Shown here piece by piece: positions 43,158 to 54,978 of a stretch of 64,000 bases of DNA. Source of the stretch: Watersipora subatra (lineage: Eukaryota > Bryozoa > Gymnolaemata > Cheilostomatida > Watersiporidae); the NCBI RefSeq assembly GCF_963576615.1, contig NC_088708.1, positions 2,418,001 through 2,482,000 of the forward strand, written 5' to 3'. A program made the translations under genes and the position numbers. The notes under the pieces are model-generated. The model was not told where the DNA came from. It searched no databases and saw only the letters and a program-made list of their open reading frames with translations. Position 1 is the stretch's first letter, and the number at the start of each line of letters is the position of its first letter.

Positions 43158-46100
43158 ATGGTAATTAATAGCTATTAGGTTTATTATTATGTTGTCGTTT
43201 TATCTGCTGTTTTAACAAAAAAGTTCATGGTGTTTGTTATTTAGTTATGCGATTTGCATGATTGCTTTAGACAAGCGGTATAATCAGATCGCGCAAAGTA
43301 TTTGTACCCTACAAAACTTACTAGTTTTACTACTAGTTGTTTTTTATTATTGGACGATTATGGTGTGAATATTGTTACAAGTTTACTAGTAAATTACTAA
43401 TTTACGCCGAGCAAATTTCCAGGATCAAGTCGTAGCAGGTGTGTATGTAACTATGAGTGCAACAAAATGCGTAGCATGTTTTCTCGTGACATGTAAACTC
43501 TAATTGACCAAGTTGAATATAATATGCAAACTATGCTTAATAATAAGATTTTATTCATTTGAAAAGGCTCTCGGTAGCTCGATACGTTAATCAACACAAT
43601 TATAGAGTCTTATTAGGGGTAGTGTTAAATTTTGCGCTGCTGCATTATGTGTTAAAAGCGATCGCTTTTTCAAGTGTTTATTATAGTTGACAGTCTTGTA
43701 CTGATAAGGCCTACTAAATTTGCACCAAACAAATTCGGGTAATTTCAGATTGAATTTGGGTGAATACTTAAATGCTCTATAGTTGCACCTAATACAAGCC
43801 TAACTAGCATATTAAAAAAAAATTTTAGTTTCACACAGCTAAGCACTATTTTGAAAACGGCTAAAACAATCTTATTTTAAATATTTGCTATCAATGTGTA
43901 CCTGAAAAAACTTCCTTTCAATGAACCCCTTTATTCCATCATAATTAGAATACAGTGCAGCTTCTGTTTCCAAATGTCACAGATCGTGAGCAAATTAGAA
44001 GTAATTAATAGTTAAAACAAATAATTTAATATTTCTTTACTTTGTACCTCTGATAAAAATTCAGAGCCTAAATGCCATAGAGATAAACCGAGGAAACCTG
44101 ACGATGCAGCTCAGTTCCAAACTAATGTTCTCCCTCATTATTTTTAGTATTCAACTGTTTTATGTAGACCATATTGAAAGTGTACATGTCAGTATGTGAA
44201 TATGTGATTTGCTGCTAGTTCATGATCTACAAACAAAACATGCAACTGATACTGAGATATTGTTTTCTTAGTTGGACCATATAGATGCATTTGGATATAT
44301 ATATTGGTGAGATACTTCGAAAATGTCTAGCTTCAAGTTGACATGAATTTATTGCTTTGAATTGATTTTAGGCTCCACCATGTTACGCAGATTTGGGAAA
44401 GAAAGCATTGGACCTTCATACTAAAGACTTCCGTGAGTAACCCGAACTGATCACGAATGCCATATGTAGCCTATTTCAAATCTTGCTTTGCTACTTGGGA
44501 AAGGAAACTATCATACATTGTACCATCATACCGATTTTATGTTCATTTGTAGATCCTGGATTGGTAAAATTTCAGGCTAAAACAAAGTCAGTCGATGGAC
44601 TAAAGTTTAGCACTGGGGGTCAGAGAGATATGGAAAGCGGGAAGATGTTGGCCGGCAGCGAGGTTACCTTCAACTGGCCAGATTACGGTAGAATATTGGT
44701 TTAATATTCATAGGATGGCTTGCATTGGGCTTTGATTTGTATGGGCTCGGACAATACAATTATTGTTGATTCTGTTTTATCTCTCGGCGCCTACAATATA
44801 TTTCTTCATAAAAACCACTGTCAGTTGTGTACATGTTAGAAACCTTCACAACAGCCTGTGACAGCAATGAAATTAACCATTTCAAGATTGGAATTAATTT
44901 TCCCATTACAGAGGTCATAAGTAATTTCATTTTACTAAAAATAGTAATTTAACAATTTGCAATTTAAATATTGTCCATCAAGTTTTGCTGAATTGTTGCT
45001 TTTAACAAACTTTTGCATTGCTAAAATCTTCATAGCTATAAAAATAAGTAATGTTGAACACTTTCTCTAAGAACTTTGTATCATGATCACTATTTTTGGT
45101 TTGTGCAATTCTCCAACTAACCATAATGTGGCTATAGCACTCTTGCAGTTGAAAGAGAGTTCAAATTCAGTGATTGCAAAGATTCTTTGTTTTCTAAATT
45201 CTTAAAAATTCTAACATTTTAACATTCACGTTTTTTCTTTCACAACTTCTAATCGTAATTTCTAGCTAATGTACAACCTTAGTTCATTGCTAGTAGGCAT
45301 TGCTAGGCAAACCCAAAAAAATGTAAAATGGCTGCGCAAAGATTTTTTGTTTCAAAAGATGAAAACATCTGCTTAGAGTCAATTACTTACATACAGTCAA
45401 TGTTCAATGAAGTTCATGTTCACATGTATTAGCGAATTTACGAAAAGACGTAAATGCCTGACAACCAATTGTAAAAGAATGTTTTCCTGTTAAAATAATA
45501 TGTTGTTACTTTTAGTTTTTTTATATTTCATCTCAATATATCAACATTATTGAATTTTAGTTGCTTGTTTCTGCACAATGAAATGGCCCGTCGTACTGTA
45601 TTCAATGAGTGAAGTCAGGTTATTTTCAAAGTAAGCATGTGATTGAGTAAGTAACCTTACCGATGTCTGCTAACCCATTTGACGCAGTTGTCATCACACG
45701 ACCCTTCAAAACACAACTTGTGGTGTCAGTGTAGTTTTTGTCTTGTACATTGGCAGTTTTATATGCATTTCAGGCCTGAAGTATGTTGAGAAATGGAATA
45801 CAGCTAATGACTTGGTAGTCGACATGTCACTCGAAGACAAGTTGCTTGAAGGTGCCAAAGTATCATTTGTTTCCTCCATTAACCCAACAACAAAGAAGAA
45901 AAAGGGAACTGTGAAAACATCGTACAAGAGTGAATATTTTAACGGCAATGTCGATGTAGACTTAGACTATGGTGGTCCAGTCATAAAAAGTTCACTGGTA
46001 GGAGGGTAAGTAGTAACAACTTTTAATGGAGAATCTTGCTATTTAATAATCATTTACACACTCATAAGTTTATGATGTTTGCCTGAGGCTTTACACAGTC

Positions 46101-49100
46101 ATCACAGTTTTACACATAATTTTGTCGATTGCTAGTCTAACAAAATATATGTGTTTGCGTCTGTTTACTTCCAAAATATACTTTTTCAATTCAAATTCCA
46201 AAGCATGAAACCTCTATAAGTTTTTATAGTAAGATAATTCTACAAAACCTATTTTTCCCCATGCACACATTTCATCAGCTGGTAGTATAAGCGAGTACAA
46301 GTGGTGAAACAAGCCGTTTCTTTATTCTGAGTGACAGCAGTAATTACACCTATATCATAGCTCTTTAACCTCTTAGTCATCATGCAAGCTAGTCATGACT
46401 ATGCAGTTTCCAATACGCTATACTAATGTTATTGACACCATCTGCAGTTGCCTTTAGTCGCTTTATATTATGCGCACAGTGCTCACTCAACATTCCTTTA
46501 GCTTGCAACTCATAGAGAAACTTTTATTTTTATTCAGAAGAAATTCGTTATAGGAATGTTTTCCATTTCAAGGGTTTGTGCGGTTTGTTTCTTGTCGGTT
46601 TAGTCTCAACCTAGTCCACCGCCTATACTCCACCATTTTAGGTATAACGGCTGGTTTGCTGGATACCAGATGAGTTTGAATGCTTCCAAAAAGGCTCTCA
46701 CGGACAACAATTTTGCACTGAGTTATGATGGTGGTGACCATATACTCCATGCAGCAGCGTAAGCATATTGTTCAGTCTGCCAATACCCATGTTCGTCTGT
46801 TTCTCCTCACCTGGTCATTTCAAAGTCTCTAGCATGCAATGATCAATTCACAAAGCTATCTGTTGCAATTTACTTTGAGGTTATCAATTGATATGTGACA
46901 TAATTCTCATTTTACCTGTCACACCTTTGCAGCATTGCTGTCGTTTGCAGCATTGCTATCGCTACTGCCTACCAATTGTTATAGCTAACTTATCTATATA
47001 GTTGGTGTACGCTACCTAAATTAAGAATTATGATAGGCTAATTTTTCATCATTTTGCTGTAAGATGTTGCTTTTCTTACAATACTTTAAAGCCATGACCT
47101 TGCGCCTACCGAAGCCAACCAAAGTTTCTAATGAACTGTGACAAAAGTCCGGAAATTGACATTTTTCGAACTACTTTTTGTTCGGTCATCGCGTGATTCC
47201 ATTTATATTCTGTGATTTTTACCTGTTCATAAATACGCAGTTCATGGGTGACATTAAATGCCATTTCACAACCAAATAATGTGAATATTGGATTCACTAA
47301 TGATATGTTCTCCAATCAAGTGCAAGCTTCGGTTATGCCTAGCTGAACCAATTTAAACATGAACAAAGCCTTTCGGTTGCAAGTTTTTACACTTCATTCA
47401 CATCAGCTCTATTTTTCAACTGAAGCTTCCGACGTCAAAAGCGTCTCTCTGGTTGATGTGTGGCCACCCCTGTAGGTCCTTTGTCATGTGGTACCAGTCA
47501 CTAATCACTCCTCACCTTTACAACTCCCTTAGTCATCACTATGGTGGCAAAACACGTGTGTGCTGATAACTCCCATTTGCTGGCACTTAGCAACGACTAC
47601 TAGTTAAGGCAGATCAAATTCAGATATTGGAACTGGTTGTGAGGCTCAGTCTAAGACAGCTAAGGCACTTGACTGAATTTATGATTTATTGCCTAGTAGT
47701 TATTGCTTTCTACTACACAATTTTTCTTTCTTGCCTTATGTCAGCTGGCCACTTCAACATATTATAGTTTTCTAACAAGCTTATTGTAGCTGTGAAACTG
47801 TTTCATTTTGATGTATGGCAACCTGCTTGACAAAGTTAGTTTACTTTCTTGCTGTTCTGATTATCAGCTGTAATGTACAGATCTCGGTAGTCATTTACAA
47901 CCCTAGTACTACAGGAGGGTTTTGAGTCTCACCATCATAATCAAATCTAGAAAACGACATGGTCCATTATTGTAATCATGGAAGAAATAATTTGAAATGG
48001 TTACTAGTTAAAACTAGTTATTACACTCTCTATGTGCTGCACTACAGATGTAGGTGTATTATATGGATAACATTGCAAGAGAATTAATGAAATAAGGTGG
48101 TTCAATAAATCAACTCCATTTTTGATGATGTTGTAATGTGGTTACAGAGCCTATAAGGTAAGCCATTATCAGATCCATGTATAATTATTATGGTTCTGCA
48201 ATACATGAAATACCCTAACAAAACTTGTACCACATCGGTGCCTAAATAATATCCTTCTTATCTACTGGTAAAAAGGTTTTGTGTTATAATATTTGCTGCT
48301 GGGTTTTGGTCATCATATTGCTATAGATGGAGTCCTCCCTAGTAGTATATTATAGACATAATTCAATTAGCGATTTCTAACTACACAAATAGCCTGGGAT
48401 ATCATGAGCCTTTTCATGTCTGATAAATACGTAATTACCTAAATGCCATGATTATACAGAATCATAAGAATCATGAGTCTTTTGCAGGACATGCAAGCTG
48501 TGTTACTAACCTTTTATTAGACAAACACAATTATTAAGATGGTACCATTATATGCTTCTCCAAATGAATTAATATTCTTTTCTGTTCCATTTTGTTTGAT
48601 GAGTAATCTTGGTTTGCAGTAAGAATGGAGTAGATTTCCGTGGCTCTTACTTCCATAAATACAGTCCTGAAATTGAACTCGGTCTGGCTGGTGAATTCTC
48701 TTCAGCAACCAAAAGAACCCAGGGCGGCGCTATTCTCAAATACATTGCTTCTGAGGACACCTCCATGAAGGTCAAAGTTGGAATAGTTGGCCTTTTAGGG
48801 CTATCTGTACAGCAGAAGCTCACTCAGAGTGAGTATTCATTACAGCCAATTACTACTTAGGTGTAAAACTTGTGCTAGGGGTTAATTGCTCTGCCAGCCA
48901 ACCCATAATTGTGCTCGTTGGCTTTCGTTATTTCCTATAAAAAAAATTTTACTGTTTCTATGATAAAACATCAGCAAGTTGAAATTTATATAGTATTCCC
49001 TTTTGATATTCGCATTAGATTTTGCACCAAGAGCGTTTGTAATTTGTTTGCAGGTACAAACCTCACTCTCTCAGCTCTCATAGATGCCAAGAACATTACA

Positions 49101-49145
49101 GCTGGTGGCCATAGAGTTGGAATGAGTCTGGAGTTTGAACAATAA
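43158..49145 (+). CDS. VDAC: Voltage-dependent anion-selective channel (mitochondrial porin), 7 coding exons
   Basis: Exons: 43158-43160 (ATG only), 44372-44432, 44553-44687, 45774-46005, 46642-46758, 48620-48828, 49054-49145. All introns are GT-AG and phases join exactly, giving 849 nt and 282 aa, the usual VDAC length. VDAC forms the 19-stranded beta-barrel of the outer mitochondrial membrane that passes ATP, ADP and other metabolites (family knowledge). Seen: N-terminal helix segment APPCYADLGKKALDL; GLVKFQAKTKS; DYGLKYVEKWNT, with Glu72 equivalent to human Glu73; YNGWFAGYQMSL; KNGVDFRGSYFHKYSPEIEL; and the closing porin signature ALIDAKNITAGGHRVGMSLE + FEQ. The start exon contributes only the Met codon (AAAATG/GTAATT); it fits phase 0 and VDAC gene structure but is the least certain exon. 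An intron of about 1.9 kb (46759-48619) is the longest after the first. Confidence 0.93.
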
Positions 49146-49423
49146 GACTGCCCAAGAAGCTTCATTTACACGCGTGTCAGTGTTTAAGCTGTCGTATTTG
49201 ATGACTAGTGGCTAGGCCAAAACTAGGTTCATATTTATAATTTATGTGACTGAACCTTAAAAGATCTGGTCCTGCGGGTCTCTATTTCAGAGCATAAAAT
49301 TGAATGGACTGTATTGTATTCCTTTTGTGTATATTTGGATACGTGATCTTGTAGTGCATTATTGCCTCGAAACTTTTTCACCTGATATTTTGGTACGCAC
49401 CATATTTCTTTTCATAGCTGATT

Positions 49424-49429
49424 AATAAA
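49424..49429 (+). promoter_or_regulatory. Polyadenylation signal of VDAC
   Basis: AATAAA about 280 bases after the VDAC stop codon, in a T-rich 3' UTR. It is the first canonical hexamer downstream. Confidence 0.6.
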
Positions 49430-50185
49430 GGTAATTAGTGATTCAAACAATACTGTAACACAATGTTATATTCGCTGTAGTCAGCATTTCAACGCCTCAT
49501 CAGACATATCTCCTCCATTGTCTCTCATCCGCTTGTCAGTCAATGCACTACAAAACAAGATTTTCTAGTTTTAGTGCAGCTTAGACCTGAGATCTTGAGT
49601 ACATCAAAAAATTTCAAAACCATATATAGCTATTAAACCTGGAGTTTATAGAGAGATTTACTAACACAAAGCTGTGAGTGTCATTCTTAGTCAGGTTCTT
49701 GGTGAGATGACTCAACACCAACTGATGCAGTCATAACACTTAGAACTATAAATGTAGCAAATACTCTTGAAAATGCGTCAGTTGAAGTAATCATAACCTG
49801 TCTAATGGTTAAAATGCATGGCAGCGTAGTTAAGCTAATCCAATCGACATAACCAACATAAAGCCATGTTGAAATGCCAGGCAGTATAGAGTTATGTTAA
49901 AATAATTGCCAGCATAAAAGTACGTTCACACTATAAACTACTCAAGAAACCATGAGTATTTACTTTTAGCTATATGTATCACAAGGTAAGTGTTAACTAC
50001 TGGGAAAGTTGGCGAAAAGAGCATTAGGCCAATGACATTTATACAAAATTTTACATTATTTCATTCACATTTATGCATGAAGAATCAGTAAATGCTTTAT
50101 TACCATAATCAATATCAACTACAACGTAATAATGTTTAACAATTTTATCTCACAACTGTTTATCAGAGTTCGCTATGATAGGGTT
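49430..50185. other. Intergenic region after VDAC
   Basis: No gene or array is recognised. Confidence 0.45.
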
Positions 50186-51390
50186 CTACCTAAATAATTC
50201 CACGACCAAACACGAGCGAAGCGATTGTTTGGGAGGTTTATGATAAATGCATATGCGCACACAACTCCCCAAAATTATTCATCAACAGCCGTCGCAAACC
50301 CTTGTACCGAAATCTCATCAACAAATTTAACCATTTTTCAATGGAGTCATTTAAGTATAATAACGATACAAAACACATAAACCTATTTAAATGTTACCAA
50401 GTTTTTATTATTTGTAGAAAATTTCCTAAACCTTACCCATCTGATCGGATTATACATAAAAAGACAGATTAATTCGGCCTAAAATCGTTATTAAAACTTG
50501 ACAAGCCTTATTTTTATCAAAATTAAGACCGGCAAACGAAAAGCCGAACGACAGAGAATAGAACCACTAAGTCGTGCGCTTTTCAAGGAAAAAAACGTGC
50601 ACATTTCACCAGTCTATAGCATTGTCGAATTGCCGAAGGTTTCTGTAATTAACGTACAAGTACTGAAAAGTTATCGTTTCATTTTTGCCGATTTCAAAGT
50701 AACTGACATTTTGGACACTTGGGAGTACTTTGGTATTCCAACTGATGTCCAAAGCAGTGAAAGTAAAGGAAGTGGCGATAGTATTTTTTCAACGATCCTT
50801 ATGAGATTATTACAATATTTAATTATAAGAATAATTATTCGATTTCATAAGATTTAATTATAAGAATAATTATTCGATTTTATAAGATTTAATTTTAAGA
50901 ATAAGCATTCGAATTCACAAGATCAAAGTATATAGTGACTGATGTTGGGCAATATGTTACTGTTATTATTTTTTCTAAATAGTTTTGTTAAATAGATTTT
51001 CTAAAAATCTATATAAATATCACAACTTTTTGATATTGTTAGCTATGACATTTTGAAATGTAAACAAAATTGTGCATTGGTTTTCTATTATTACTGTATT
51101 ACTATACTAATAATATTGGTTATTCTAATAATATCAGTGCCTTTTACTTCTAATATTGCATTTCTCTTATTGCGGGGAAGAGATATAAACATATAATCTT
51201 TTCTTTTTTCATTATTGCTGTTTGTTGTACATAATAACACCCAGTACATTACAGCTACCATTGCAGTTATCCTATTGCACTGCAGTGCCATTTGACTGCT
51301 AATATTGCATTTCTCAACCATCAGTACCCTTTCTTTTTTCCGATATCACTTTGGTCGTGGGCTGTATGACAGGGGAATTTCTAGTATAAC
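50186..51390. mobile_element. Probable decayed transposable element
   Basis: 'ttccacgaccaaacacgagc' near 50199 and 'ctttggtcgtgggctgt' near 51349 form an imperfect inverted pair. Between them is an open frame at 50498-50857 (119 codons, with KAERQRIEP, SIVELPKVSVIN and GIPTDVQSSESKG) that I do not recognise. A 34-35-bp unit ('gatttaattataagaataat' + 'tattcgatttcataa') is repeated about three times at 50812-50920. Element class is unknown. Confidence 0.4.
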
Positions 51391-51924
51391 ATATCTGCTT
51401 GAATATTTGCTGTGAAAAGTTTTTGGCAGAATACAATAATTATTAGTAAAAAGTATGTAGTATAAATACCTATAGTTTTGTAGGCACACTTTACCACCAA
51501 ATATTAATTTGACAGATTGTTAGTTATCATGTGTGTAATAATGAATAGACACAAATTGTATATTATTTACGTGCTTCGTACATATTGTGCGATGGATATT
51601 TCAATAATCCTCAGCCTGCCTGTATATATTTACTTAATTATTATGCGTTAGCAGCAAGGCATTTTTCAAGTAATTTTATATTTCTTGAAATTAGAACTTC
51701 AAATTGGACTCTGCTAATCATTCTGGTAATCATAGAATGTGTCCGCAGGAAATATAGACCTATTAACTATAGTATAGTTAATAGGTCTATGGCAGGTAAC
51801 AACTGCCTAGTGTCTCAACTGAAAGTGCATGCTGGGTCTTCTAGCGACAATGGTTAGACCCAAGGTTTGAGACTAGAGCTAACAATCGATGACTTTTGAC
51901 TAAGCTTTACTCTTGAGCTGATAC

Positions 51925-53018
51925 TTACAGAGGACTTTTTGCTAACTGTAGTCTCTCACGCATATGGCTAACCATGAGCCGCTGATCAGTAATGTCTCTC
52001 TCCATGTATTCATCTATGAAAGTGTTTAATTCGGAGTTGTTTTCTTTCCTCACACTGAGAAACCTGTCAAGGCCAACACGGATGTATTAAATGAAGATGA
52101 GCAAACAATATAAGTATAGCTATCTCAGTATTCTATTCACTGATGCCTTAGTAGCATTCTAAGCACTGATGATTCTATAGACTGCCATATTAACACAGAC
52201 ATTAACGAAAACAGCATTTAGGTGAATTATAACAAGAGGTTCGGTACTCCCTCTGAGCAAGCTATGCCTTACTATCATGAATGTATCATGTGCAGGGCAA
52301 TATAAAGTAGCTAAACCACATTTAAAAGGCTATTCTGTCAGCAGAACCTAGACACATCAATCGTTCAGCTTCGCTTTTGCTAAACCTTCCTTGCAACACA
52401 GTACAAAACCATTTGAAATTAATTGCAGCAACCGGTTTCCTTGTTTGATCTATTATGACAACAAATAACTAACTAGGTTCATTTTTATTTGGTCAAACCA
52501 TGACGCATGTATGCAGATGACAGAACTTTTGCAATAGAGCAATATTAGATTAATTTCACAGAGTTTCTTAGAGAAGTAACTAATTTTAAGCGCTAAGTCT
52601 ACAAGCCACTGAATTTCATGGTCATTCATTGCAAGAGCTGACATTTTGAGACGAGTTGAGTTGATATGGAAAATTGTGATGCTTATTGATTTATTGCTGC
52701 TGAATCTGCTCATTGGTAGTTATGAAGCAACAACTAGTTGTATTACTAATAATAAAGTATATACTCATGTGCAAGGTAAGGCATGATAATGAGGCGCCCA
52801 TTAGATAATATAAACTGAGAGGTTGAATGCACTAGAATGTTGCTTTTATCTATCTGTATAATTTGGCTATCAAGCTGCCTCACAACTCACCTTATAAAGA
52901 AAAATGCCAGGGTAGAAACGTAGATAGCCAAGACTACCAAAATATACATCAAAGCCTGCTCATCATCTTCTGCATCTCCTGATCTGGTTGCATCATCACA
53001 ATTTGTGACGTTCACCAT
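51925..53018 (-). CDS. Small single-pass membrane protein, KCNE-like topology (2 exons)
   Basis: Exon 1 is 53018-52891 and exon 2 is 52063-51925 on the minus strand, joined AG/GTGAGT...CTTGACAG/G in phase: 267 nt, 88 aa. The N-terminus is short and acidic with a glycosylation sequon (MVNVTNCDD) and no signal peptide. One membrane segment follows (ALMYILVVLAIYVSTLAFFF), then a basic juxtamembrane stretch (IRFLSVRKEN) and a charged tail (FIDEYMERD, VSHMRERLQ). An outside N-terminus with a glycan site, a single TM and a basic stop-transfer is the layout of KCNE potassium-channel beta subunits (family knowledge). The KCNE 'DP..YI' motif is not clearly present, so membership is unproven. The final codons CTG TAA overlap a consensus donor GTAAGT at 51928, so a further exon to the left is possible. 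Confidence 0.6.
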
Positions 53019-53362
53019 CTACACACTTGCATCAGCTGTGCTTGAAGCCAGCTACTAAAAACTGGAAAGCATGTCGTAAAGCCGCAGAGGCTCTCACAAG
53101 AGGCTTCTTCAAAACTTATACTATACCAACAATCATTTATACTGCATCAAGGCGTTAACAGAAAAGTAGAGGTATCCCACAGGACAAGCCTGGCTATTGA
53201 ATAAATACTTATGCCTACCTATACGCTGGCCGCGAGCGAGACCAGTACTGCTCTCTAACTGTCCACTGGAGTGAATCTGTCCAATACGAGATCATAGGCA
53301 TCATTGATAATAAGCTGCTGCACTAATGGTGTTGATAATTGCATTTATTATAATGCTGAGGG
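53019..53362. other. Region upstream of the small membrane-protein gene
   Basis: Unique-looking DNA between the start codon and the 24-bp array; it would contain the 5' UTR or promoter. No element can be named. Confidence 0.35.
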
Positions 53363-54010
53363 GTCTCGCTACTACAGATATGTGAAGTCTCGCTCCTATA
53401 GATATGTGAAGTCTCGCTACTGCAGATTGTGAAGTCTGTCTACTGCAGATATGTGAAGTCTGTCTACTACAGATATATGAAGTCTCGCTACTACAGATAT
53501 GTGAAGTCTCTCTCTTACAGATATGTGAAGTCTCGCTACTACAGATATGTGAAGTCTCGCTACTACAGATATGTGAAGTCTCGCTACTACAGATATGTGA
53601 AGTCTCGCTACTACAGATATGTGAAGTCTCGCTACTACAGATATGTGAAGTCTCGCTACTACAGATATGTGAAGTCTCGCTACTACAGATATGTGAAGTC
53701 TCGCTACTACAGATATGTGAAGTCTCGCTACTACAGATATGTGAAGTCTCGCTACTACAGATATGTGAAGTCTCTCTCTTACAGATATGTGAAGTCTCGC
53801 TACTACAGATATGTGAAGTCTCGCTACTACAGATATGTGGAGTCTCTCTCTTACAGATATGTGAAGTCTCGCTACTACGGATATGTGAAGTCTCGCTAAT
53901 ACAGATATGTTAAGTCTCGCTACTACAGATATGTGAAGCTTTGCTACTACAGATATGTGAAGCTTTGCTACTACAGATATGTGAAGCTTTGCTACTACAG
54001 ATATGTGAAG
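53363..54010. repeat. 24-bp minisatellite, 27 copies
   Basis: 648 bp of 'tctcgctactacagatatgt' + 'gaag', with variants 'tctctctcttacag' and 'gctttgctactacag'. Since 24 is divisible by 3, both strands carry long open frames with an eight-residue period (plus SRYYRYVK, minus LHISVVAR). No start context, signal or splice support indicates expression. Confidence 0.96.
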
Positions 54011-54978
54011 CACTACCATCACTCAACCCCTTCTCCCATAGTTTGATAAGCGAGACACTTACACAAGATGAAAAAATATCTAACTTTTATTGCCATTCAG
54101 AAAATGTTGGAGGATCATCAAGATAGTTTGTGTGCTGTCAAAAAATGGAAATGAGTAAATCTCGATATCTATATAAAAACAGATGCATACCAAATTACTA
54201 ATATTAAAAAATAATTCTTTACCAAAAAGTGTTTAAAAAAATTAATGGATGTCTGCCTAAAAAAGGTTTTGCTGAAAAATATTAATTTCTATAAGCTTAT
54301 GTAGTATATCATAGCTGTAGCCTAATTACACATACACATATATGCTTTATTAATACAATAGGTATATCAATGCATTGCATTTCCAGATGTCGAATTGTTG
54401 CATTCTGTTTTTTCCACATCTGAATATGTTTGTTGGCTTCATAGATAATATTGTAATGCTGAATACAAACACAACACACAATATATATGTACATAGCGTT
54501 ATATAAATAGTAATATTGATAGTAAACTTGGATGCTGTATATTGCATTCATATAATCAAGATTAAATGTTGTCAAGACGCTGATCAATGCTGTGTACCCT
54601 TTCAAGGCTTTAAAACTGCAAGTTTCAAAAAATGGCATAGGCTTTTATTGTTAATTTTTAATACATGTATCTTTTTTTTTTAAATTGCATAAATCTATCT
54701 TTGAATATCTCAATATTGACCTGATGTAGATAGTGTCAGCGTGAAATTATTACCAACTAATATGTTAACAATGTTAATATGTAGTGCTTGGTAAGCGAGG
54801 TGCTTTAATATACTCGTACCATAAGGCACGCTCTGCTCTAATCTTATAGACAGACACTAGTGCTCGCTGCGTGAGATCTGCTAGGCGCTATAGTGCAGCT
54901 AGCTGATTTCTTGACTAGTTACTGCTGACTTCAAGTCTGCATGTCTGTAGGCACTAAGGCTAGTTTCCCAGCAGGCAA
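54011..54978. other. Region 3' of the unidentified minus-strand gene
   Basis: AT-rich DNA that should include the 3' UTR of the gene ending at 54979. 'tttaatacatgtatctt' and T-runs near 54660 are the only notable sequence. Open frames at 54309-54638 lack support. Confidence 0.4.

Noticed and set aside
50498-50857. 119-residue plus-strand gene
   Set aside because: No recognised motif, it ends in repeats, and it lies within a probable transposable element; kept only as part of that element.
53417-54022. Repetitive proteins on both strands (RYYRYVKS / LHISVVAR)
   Set aside because: Explained by a 24-bp minisatellite whose unit length is divisible by three; no expression signals.
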